DNA of 11,410 nucleotides from CAZCFB01 sp964511535. Lineage in GTDB: Bacteria > Myxococcota_A > Polyangia > GCA-2747355 > CAZCFB01. The DNA lies in the NCBI GenBank assembly GCA_964511535.1, contig CAZEFW010000215.1, forward strand, positions 1 through 11,410, read 5' to 3'. The translations under genes were made by a program, and so were the position numbers. Shown here in pieces: positions 6,971 through 11,410 of the stretch (the stretch's first letter is position 1; each line of letters starts with the position of its first letter). The notes beneath the pieces are model-generated. The model was not told the origin of the DNA, made no database searches, and saw only the letters and a program-made list of their open reading frames with translations.

Positions 6971-7734
6971 CACCACCGTACCCCGCCAACCTGGACCATG
7001 CCGCCGCCAGGGAGGGGGATCAGCGACACTGTGGTTTCGGGGACCGACCGGTAGCCGAAATAGAGCATCACGGCTGAGGTCACTGCAGCCGCGCCTGCCA
7101 CGCCGTACAGGATGTTCGCCACCAGGTAGCGCGTGCTGGCCTTGTCATGCAGGTCGCTGGCCTCGGCGTATGACTTGCTCAGGTCCCCGGCGTCGTCCTC
7201 CATGGAGCCGCCCCACACGCCCATGCCAATTCCCGCCCCGGCCGCGGCCACGGCCACGCCGAGCAAGGTGAAGCCGGTGATGCGGTAGATTCCCTGGCCC
7301 GAGGGCTCGGGCTCCGGCTTGGGCTTCGGCTTCAGATTCGGTTTCGGCTTGGTCTTGGGCTTCGGCTTTTCGACCTTCTTTTTGGGGAGCTTCGCCTTCA
7401 CGCCCTCGAAGAACTCGCGGATCTTGGGCGACACGGATCCGGGCAGCGCGAGCTTGGGGTCCATGAGCAGGGCTTGCTGGAAGCTCTGGCTGGCCGAGTC
7501 CTTGTCCAGCAGGTTGAAGTGGGCGATGCCCATGTACATGTAGAGGGCCGCCTTCTCCTTGTCGTCGGAGACCGACTGCAACGCCTTGCGGAAAGAGGTC
7601 AGGGCCTTCTTGTCCTCCATGTCGTTGAGCAGGGCGACGCCCTTTTCCATGTCAGGGTTCGGGCCTGCCAGCGCTGGAGGGGAGATGCAAAGGATCAGCG
7701 CGACAGCGACCAGTGGGTGTTTCGCGGAGGACAT
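6970..7734 (-). CDS. TPR-like protein with signal peptide and two C-terminal membrane segments
   Basis: A 254-residue protein of unknown function, probably in the envelope. It has a signal peptide (1-23, ending ALA before GPNPD), a small TPR-like helical region (about 29-100, for example YMYMGIAHFNLLDKDSASQS and FQQALLMDPKLALPG), a Lys/Pro linker (113-146), a hydrophobic segment (149-175), a loop (about 176-202) and a second hydrophobic segment (203-227). The end is Gly-rich and strand-like, finishing in VGGVRW. This architecture is recalled as common for small TPR proteins near kinases in myxobacteria. The frame is open to 7806, but ATG at 7734 is chosen since GGAGG stands 7 nt before it and a signal peptide begins there. 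It is the first gene of the minus-strand set and overlaps the NHL gene by one base. Possible role: periplasmic adaptor or assembly factor for the neighbouring kinase or lipoprotein (inference). Confidence 0.82.
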   Translation of the reverse strand: MSSAKHPLVAVALILCISPPALAGPNPDMEKGVALLNDMEDKKALTSFRKALQSVSDDKEKAALYMYMGIAHFNLLDKDSASQSFQQALLMDPKLALPGSVSPKIREFFEGVKAKLPKKKVEKPKPKTKPKPNLKPKPKPEPEPSGQGIYRITGFTLLGVAVAAAGAGIGMGVWGGSMEDDAGDLSKSYAEASDLHDKASTRYLVANILYGVAGAAAVTSAVMLYFGYRSVPETTVSLIPLPGGGMVQVGGVRW

Positions 7735-7741
7735 GATTCGT

Positions 7742-7746
7742 CCTCC
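7742..7746 (-). promoter_or_regulatory. Shine-Dalgarno fixing the TPR gene start
   Basis: GGAGG on the minus strand, 7 nt before the ATG at 7734. It favours this start over the longer open frame reaching 7806, and this start yields a clean signal peptide. Confidence 0.7.
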
Positions 7747-7789
7747 AGCATCGCGCCTGGAACTTGCGCGGTCAACTATCACGGAAGTC

Positions 7790-7818
7790 TTGAATCCTGG
7801 AGGCACTCACCCTATACC
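7790..7818 (+). promoter_or_regulatory. Candidate sigma-70 promoter for proS
   Basis: TTGAAT (7790-7795), a 17-bp spacer, then TATACC (7813-7818). Transcription would start near 7825, giving a leader of about 25 nt before the GTG at 7849, with AGGAG (7838-7842) as ribosome site. The spacing is ideal and the hexamers differ from consensus at two positions each. No comparable promoter is clear for the divergent TPR gene. A TTGACC exists on the minus strand but its -10 partner is poor. Confidence 0.5.
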
Positions 7819-7848
7819 CTATTGCTTCTGACCTGACAGGAGCTACAA

Positions 7849-9309
7849 GTGGGCAAGCGCGCGACGATTACACCCCGGGACAAGGACTTCGCCAAGTGGT
7901 ACCAGGACGTGATCCGGTACGGCGATCTGGCCGAGGCGGCCGAGGTGGTAAAGGGGTGCATGGTGATCAAGCCGCACGGCTACGCCGTGTGGGAGAAGAC
8001 CCGCGACGAGCTGGACCGGCGCTTCAAGGAGACGGGGCACAAGAACGCCTACTTCCCGATCTTCATCCCCAAGAGCTTCCTGGAGAAGGAAGCGCAGCAT
8101 GTTGAGGGGTTCTCGCCTGAGCTGGCGGTGGTCACCATCGGCGGCGGCAAGGAGCTGGAGGAGCCGTACGTGGTGCGGCCCACGTCGGAGACCATCATCG
8201 GGCACTTCTTCGCCAAGTGGATCAACAGCTGGCGCGACCTGCCGCTGCTGATCAACCAGTGGGCCAACGTGGTGCGCTGGGAGATGCGCACCCGGCTGTT
8301 CCTGCGCACCAGCGAGTTTCTGTGGCAGGAGGGGCACACCGCACACGCGACCCACGACGAGGCCGTCGAGGAGACCCTCAAGATGCTCGACGTGTACGCC
8401 GAGTTCGCCGAGGGGCACATGGCCATGCCGGTGATCAAGGGGATCAAGACCGACAGCGAGAAGTTCGCCGGGGCGGAGAGCAGCTACTGCATCGAGGCGA
8501 TGATGCAGAACGGCTACGCGCTGCAGGCGGGCACCAGCCATGACCTGGGCCAGAACTTCGGCAAGGCGTTCGACGTCAAGTTCCAGAACAAGAACAAGGA
8601 GCTGGAGTACGTGTGGCAGACCAGCTGGGGCGTGAGCACGCGGCTGGTGGGGGGGCTGATCATGAGCCACTCCGACGACAACGGGCTGGTGCTGCCGCCG
8701 AAGATGGCGCCGGTGCAGGTGGCCATCGTGCCGATCTACCGCAAGGACGACGAGAAGGAGGGGGTGTACGCCAAGGGCGAGGAGCTGGCGGCTGACCTGC
8801 GGGACAGGGGGCTGGCCGTGGAGCTGGACCAGCGCGAGGAGATGAAGCCGGGGGCCAAGTTCTTCCACTGGGAGCAGCGGGGCGTGCCGGTGCGGCTGGA
8901 GCTGGGGCCGCGGGACCTGGCGGCGGGGCATGTGATGCTCAAGCGGCGGGACACGGGCGACAAGCAGACCGTGCCGTTCGCGGAGCTGGGCGACGTGGTG
9001 GCCGGGCTGATGGACACCATCCAGGCGGACCTGCTGGCCGCGGCGCGCAAGCGGCTGGAGGACAACACCGTGGTGCTCGACAGCCTCGAGGAGTTCGAGG
9101 CGCTGATGAAGCCGGTGACCGCGGAGAAGGGCGGCGGCAAGTTCGTCATGGCCCACTGGTGCGGGTCCGCCGCGTGCGAGGAGCACATCAAGCGCACCAA
9201 GGCCACCATCCGCTGCGTGCCCCTGGAGGACCGGTACGGCGGCGCGGGCGAGTGTATTGTATGCGGCGAGGCGTCGCCCCGGCGCGTGGTGGTGGGCAAG
9301 GCTTATTAG
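7849..9309 (+). CDS. proS: Prolyl-tRNA synthetase, archaeal/eukaryotic-like type (ProS type 3)
   Basis: A 486-residue class II synthetase that charges tRNA-Pro with proline in the cytosol. Motifs seen: NAYFPIFIPKS (67-76, motif 1 region), RPTSETII (110-117), motif 2 RWEMRTRLFLRTSEFLWQEG (143-162), and motif 3 STRLVGGLIM with SDDNGLVLPP (about 263-284). The anticodon-binding domain follows (about 290-400). The C-terminal domain has Cys438-x4-Cys443 and Cys469-x2-Cys472, a zinc-site pattern of this type, and ends in KAY with the Tyr terminus typical of the family. It lacks the editing insertion of the standard bacterial form. Length fits type 3 enzymes (about 480), which are known in several bacterial phyla. 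The start is GTG at 7849, with AGGAG 6 nt upstream. It is a single gene behind its own promoter, facing the minus-strand lipoprotein gene at 9429. Confidence 0.96.
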   Translation: MGKRATITPRDKDFAKWYQDVIRYGDLAEAAEVVKGCMVIKPHGYAVWEKTRDELDRRFKETGHKNAYFPIFIPKSFLEKEAQHVEGFSPELAVVTIGGGKELEEPYVVRPTSETIIGHFFAKWINSWRDLPLLINQWANVVRWEMRTRLFLRTSEFLWQEGHTAHATHDEAVEETLKMLDVYAEFAEGHMAMPVIKGIKTDSEKFAGAESSYCIEAMMQNGYALQAGTSHDLGQNFGKAFDVKFQNKNKELEYVWQTSWGVSTRLVGGLIMSHSDDNGLVLPPKMAPVQVAIVPIYRKDDEKEGVYAKGEELAADLRDRGLAVELDQREEMKPGAKFFHWEQRGVPVRLELGPRDLAAGHVMLKRRDTGDKQTVPFAELGDVVAGLMDTIQADLLAAARKRLEDNTVVLDSLEEFEALMKPVTAEKGGGKFVMAHWCGSAACEEHIKRTKATIRCVPLEDRYGGAGECIVCGEASPRRVVVGKAY

Positions 9310-9326
9310 GCTCGCTTCGCTCGCCT

Positions 9327-9411
9327 GGCTTCAGACTTCAGGCATCAGGCTTCAGGGCAAGCTGCCCCGGGGGCTATTTCTCCTGAAGCCTGAAGTCCGA
9401 AGCCTGAGGCC
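9327..9411. repeat. Heptamer-built inverted repeat between convergent genes
   Basis: Two 30-nt arms (9327-9356 and 9382-9411) are inverted copies with 5 mismatches, separated by a 25-nt loop that contains GCCCCGGGGGC. Each arm is itself about four tandem heptamers: GGCTTCA, GACTTCA, GGCATCA, GGCTTCA on the left, TGAAGCC, TGAAGTC, CGAAGCC, TGAGGCC on the right. The whole could fold as a long hairpin able to pair in several registers. It lies between the stops of proS (9309) and the minus-strand gene (9429), so it may stop transcription from both sides, although no long T run follows. It could instead be a dispersed intergenic repeat. Confidence 0.85.
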
Positions 9412-9428
9412 TTCATCGCTTAAGGGGT

Positions 9429-9992
9429 CTACTCTTCTTCTTTGCGGCGTGGGGTGCGGCTGAAGCGCCAGAGCAGGTAGCCGATTAGGATCAGCAGTGG
9501 GGCGCCGGCCAGCAGGTAGTACATGGTGCGGGCGTCGTCGCGGGGGATCAGCTTGACCTGGCCCACGTCCATCCAGGTGCCGCCGCGGGCGACGCTCGGG
9601 TCCACCATCAGGTCCATGCCGGCGGGGACCGGCAGACCGTCGCCGCGCACCGTCAGGTAGACCGGGTCGCGCTGCTTGGGGTCGGTGCCCGGCTTGCGCG
9701 TCAGGGTCACCGCGAAGGTGCGGCGGTCGCCCGGGTTGATGCCCGGGATGGCGCTCGGGACCACCTCCGCCTGGCAGCAGGCCGTCTTGACCTCCAGTTT
9801 CACCTCCGTAAGTCTTTGGGAGGAGACATTGCGCACCACCACCGGCAGGCTGGCGGTCTTGCCGGGGAGGTGTACGATGGAGGCAGCCGGGTAGATCCTG
9901 ACCCAGCGCGAGATGTCGATCCGGTCGCGGGACTGGCAGCCGGCGGCCTGGATCACGAGGAGCGAAAGCGAGATGGAGCGGAGCCACGACAC
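9429..9992 (-). CDS. Small lipoprotein/membrane protein with Ig-like middle, unknown function
   Basis: 187 residues, no recognised family. The N-terminus is a hydrophobic signal with lipobox-like AAGC (Cys19), although the hydrophobic core is short (about SISLSLLVIQ). A beta-rich middle follows (about 25-140), with VVVRNVSSQRLTEVKLEV, a Cys72-Cys73 pair, and PGDRRTFAVTL, resembling extracellular Ig-like or NEW3-type domains that handle protein-protein contact. A membrane helix (about 157-176, YYLLAGAPLLILIGYLLW) and a basic tail (RFSRTPRRKEEE) end it, so the C-terminus should face the cytoplasm. The start is GTG at 9992. An in-frame TGA stands two codons upstream, so the gene cannot begin earlier, and no good Shine-Dalgarno is seen. 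It converges on proS and is divergent from the ankyrin gene, overlapping its 5' end by 20 bp. A role with the nearby DsbD-like protein in redox or metal handling is possible but unsupported. Confidence 0.75.
   Translation of the reverse strand: MSWLRSISLSLLVIQAAGCQSRDRIDISRWVRIYPAASIVHLPGKTASLPVVVRNVSSQRLTEVKLEVKTACCQAEVVPSAIPGINPGDRRTFAVTLTRKPGTDPKQRDPVYLTVRGDGLPVPAGMDLMVDPSVARGGTWMDVGQVKLIPRDDARTMYYLLAGAPLLILIGYLLWRFSRTPRRKEEE
9958..9962 (+). promoter_or_regulatory. Shine-Dalgarno supporting the ankyrin gene start
   Basis: AGGAG, 10 nt before the ATG at 9973. It supports this start over the open frame beginning at 9913 and over a GTG at 10021, which would leave a signal peptide with no basic residues. 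It lies inside the 5' coding region of the divergent lipoprotein gene. Confidence 0.5.
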
Positions 9993-10677
9993 CCGTCAAA
10001 TAGGCCGCACCCTGGGCCGGGTGTCAACCTGGGCGGTGGTGGCCGCTGTGGCGCTGGGGGCGTGCCAGGATGCGGGGCTGCGGGTGGTGCTGCCCAAGGA
10101 TGCGCCCGCGCTGCACCGGGCGGTGGTGGTGGGCGACGCGGCGGCCGTGACCCGGCTGGGCAAGGCCGATCCCGACGCGCGAGGGCCGTACGGCTGGACC
10201 GGGTTGCACCTGGCGGCCATCGGTGATCAGCCGGCCGTGGCCAGGAAGCTGCTGGAGCTGAGGGCCAACGTCAACGCGCTGGATGGCGTGAGCATGACGC
10301 CGCTGCACTGGGCGGCGCGGCGGGGCAACACCGACATGGTGGAGCTGCTGCTGGAGGCCGGGGCCGACGTGGCGGCGCTGAACAAGTTCGACATGACGCC
10401 GCTGCACGAGGCGAGCCGGGAGAACGTGGCCGAGCTGCTGCTGGAGGCTGGGGCTGACCTCAAGGCGCGGGACGTGGACGGGTTCACGCCGCTGCACACC
10501 GCACCCAACAAGAAAGTGGCCGAGCTGCTCATCGACCGTGGGGCGGACATCAACGCCCGGGCGAGGGACGGGCGCACGCCCATGGAGATGCCGCCCATGG
10601 CTGTGCCGCGCACCGGGGCGCCGGGGGCGGCTGGCGCGGCGCCGGTGGGGGCCGAGCAGAGCGGGGCAGGGCGGTGA
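9973..10677 (+). CDS. Ankyrin-repeat lipoprotein
   Basis: 234 residues. The N-terminus is a lipoprotein signal: basic start (MERSHDTRQIGRTLGR), hydrophobic core, and LGAC lipobox with Cys31. Ankyrin repeats run about 45-200, with TGLHLAA (76), TPLHWAA (109), TPLHEAS (142) and TPLHTAP (172), each followed by a LLxxxADxxA-type helix and loop. The last repeats are 30 residues rather than 33, missing three residues between the two helices. A Pro/Ala/Gly-rich tail ends the protein. It should be a periplasmic or outer-membrane-anchored protein-binding scaffold; partner unknown. ATG at 9973 is chosen for its AGGAG and signal peptide. Its stop overlaps the next gene's start by 4 bp (GTGA), a sign of translational coupling, so it may work with the DsbD-like membrane protein. 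The two middle repeats share a 27-nt nearly identical stretch (10342 and 10432), suggesting recent duplication. Confidence 0.86.
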   Translation: MERSHDTRQIGRTLGRVSTWAVVAAVALGACQDAGLRVVLPKDAPALHRAVVVGDAAAVTRLGKADPDARGPYGWTGLHLAAIGDQPAVARKLLELRANVNALDGVSMTPLHWAARRGNTDMVELLLEAGADVAALNKFDMTPLHEASRENVAELLLEAGADLKARDVDGFTPLHTAPNKKVAELLIDRGADINARARDGRTPMEMPPMAVPRTGAPGAAGAAPVGAEQSGAGR

Positions 10678-11294
10678 CCGCGGGCGCTGCCCTGCTGGCC
10701 GGCCTGTCGCTGGGGCTGGCCGCGGGGGCAACATGCTTCTGGACCTGCGCGTCGGTGATGGCGCCGTACCTGGTGGCCACGGGCGAGGACCCGGGCGCGC
10801 GGCCGCGCTGGTCCACGCTGCCGGGGAACCTCAAGACCCTGGGCTGGTACCACCTCGGAAGGCTGCTGGCTTACCTGGCCGCGGGGGTGCTGGTGGCGGG
10901 GCTGGCCGGTGCCGGGGCGGAGCTTCCGGAGCCCGTATCGCGGGTGGCGCGAGGGCTGGCGGCCGTGACCCTGGCGGCGGCGCTGATCTGGACCGGTCGA
11001 CGGGCGCACCGTTGCCCGGGGCAGCGGCCGCTGGCGGGCGGCGCCCTGACCCTGGGATTGCTGCAGGGGCTGAGCCCGTGCCCGCCCTTCCTCACCGCCC
11101 TGGGAATGGCGCTGGCCGCGGCCTCGCCGAGCCACGCCATACTGCTCTTCCTGGCGCTGTTCGCAGGGACCGCCCTGCTGACCCTGCCCCTGGCATTCCT
11201 CGAGCCCCTGCGCCGGAGCGCCGGCCTGACCCACGCCACCCGCGCCGCCGGCTACGCCGTCTGCGCCTACCTGCTTCTAACCGCCCTGATTTGA
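10674..11294 (+). CDS. DsbD/CcdA-like six-helix membrane protein (UreH/SafE-type)
   Basis: 206 residues, very hydrophobic, with about six membrane segments (near 5-30, 60-80, 92-107, 123-147, 153-172, 190-206). The second helix opens with WYHLGRLLAYLAAG (58-71), the N/H-LGR-Y signature recalled for the DsbD_2/UreH-like transmembrane family. The fourth contains GLSPCPPF with Cys136, and the first has a Cys21-x3-Cys25 pair (CFWTC). These intramembrane cysteines suggest electron or thiol transfer across the membrane, or metal transport, as in CcdA/DsbD relatives. The usual His-Cys-x-x-Met-Cys pattern of the family's first helix is replaced by this CxxxC, so the exact role is unclear. GTG at 10674 overlaps the ankyrin stop by 4 bp. 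It was probably translated together with it. A second gene for a thioredoxin-like partner is not in the window. Confidence 0.8.
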   Translation: MTAGAALLAGLSLGLAAGATCFWTCASVMAPYLVATGEDPGARPRWSTLPGNLKTLGWYHLGRLLAYLAAGVLVAGLAGAGAELPEPVSRVARGLAAVTLAAALIWTGRRAHRCPGQRPLAGGALTLGLLQGLSPCPPFLTALGMALAAASPSHAILLFLALFAGTALLTLPLAFLEPLRRSAGLTHATRAAGYAVCAYLLLTALI

Positions 11295-11333
11295 CCCCAT
11301 CCGCCACGGATCCAAAAACCCCGATCCAAACAC

Positions 11334-11362
11334 TTGACAGCCCCCTCCGAATCCACTAAAAA
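11334..11362 (+). promoter_or_regulatory. Promoter of tRNA-Gly
   Basis: Consensus TTGACA (11334-11339), a 17-bp spacer, and TAAAAA (11357-11362). Transcription would start near 11369, about 7 nt before the mature tRNA 5' end at 11376. It lies 39 bp after the stop of the DsbD-like gene. The gap before it (11295-11333) holds only a weak hairpin (ATCCG-CCA-CGGAT, 11299-11311) with no T run, so no convincing terminator separates the genes. Confidence 0.65.
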
Positions 11363-11375
11363 CCTCAGTCGCTGC

Positions 11376-11410
11376 GCGGGAGTAACTCAGTGGTAGAGTG
11401 CGACCTTGCC
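11376..11410 (+). tRNA. tRNA-Gly(GCC), 5' part, cut by window end
   Basis: Acceptor 5' strand GCGGGAG (11376-11382), TA, D-stem ACTC (11385-11388) pairing with GAGT (11396-11399) around the AGTGGTA loop, then CGACC as the 5' anticodon stem and TTGCC as the start of the loop. This gives anticodon GCC at 34-36. The sequence is almost identical to bacterial tRNA-Gly(GCC) genes such as E. coli glyV. The remaining half lies outside the window. Confidence 0.95.

Noticed and set aside
7735..7806. Longer N-terminus of the TPR protein
   Set aside because: The internal ATG at 7734 has GGAGG at ideal spacing and opens a signal peptide; the extension would bury it.
9310..9428. A small gene in the convergent gap
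   Set aside because: No start with a ribosome site and no protein-like composition; the gap is taken up by the heptamer inverted repeat.
11299..11311. Rho-independent terminator after the DsbD-like gene
   Set aside because: Only a 5-bp stem with a 3-nt loop and no T run; too weak to call.

Overview
The window is about two thirds G+C and densely coded. It looks like chromosomal DNA from a deltaproteobacterial or myxobacterial lineage (Myxococcota-like). The signs are a PEGA-type Ser/Thr kinase, a lipoprotein with an Asp-Lys-Lys-rich linker before an NHL beta-propeller, a TPR protein with a Lys/Pro linker and two membrane segments, and many GTG starts and ATGA/GTGA-style junctions. The taxon is inferred from gene style only, not from a marker tree.

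Left half (1-7734, all minus strand, reading right to left). Six genes lie head to tail with gaps of -1, 37, 39, 20 and 3 bp. They are a secreted or membrane TPR protein, an NHL-propeller lipoprotein, a transmembrane Ser/Thr kinase with PEGA repeats, an aldehyde dehydrogenase, a CrtP/CrtNb carotenoid oxygenase, and the first three codons of a further gene behind a strong Shine-Dalgarno. The oxygenase matches the staphylococcal 4,4'-diaponeurosporene oxygenase family almost throughout, so with the dehydrogenase it forms the pair that turns a carotenoid terminal methyl into aldehyde and then carboxylate (staphyloxanthin or diapolycopenedioic acid type chemistry). The spacing suggests a single transcription unit joining an envelope-sensing module (TPR, NHL, kinase) to pigment end-group oxidation. 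This link is the most interesting feature of the window and is an inference from gene order.

Middle (7735-9428). A 114-bp divergent intergenic region carries a good sigma-70-like promoter for a prolyl-tRNA synthetase of the archaeal/eukaryotic-like type with a C-terminal Cys4 cluster and terminal Tyr. Behind it, between convergent genes, is a 119-bp gap almost filled by a long imperfect hairpin built from four heptamers (GGCTTCA-like) and their four inverted copies.

Right part (9429-11410). A minus-strand small lipoprotein/membrane protein is divergent from, and overlaps by 20 bp at its 5' end, a plus-strand ankyrin-repeat lipoprotein. The latter overlaps by 4 bp a DsbD/CcdA-like (UreH/SafE-type) six-helix membrane protein with conserved cysteines. 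The window ends inside a tRNA-Gly(GCC) gene preceded by a TTGACA-N17-TAAAAA promoter. No CRISPR array, insertion sequence or phage gene was seen, and no gene-free stretch exceeds 120 bp.
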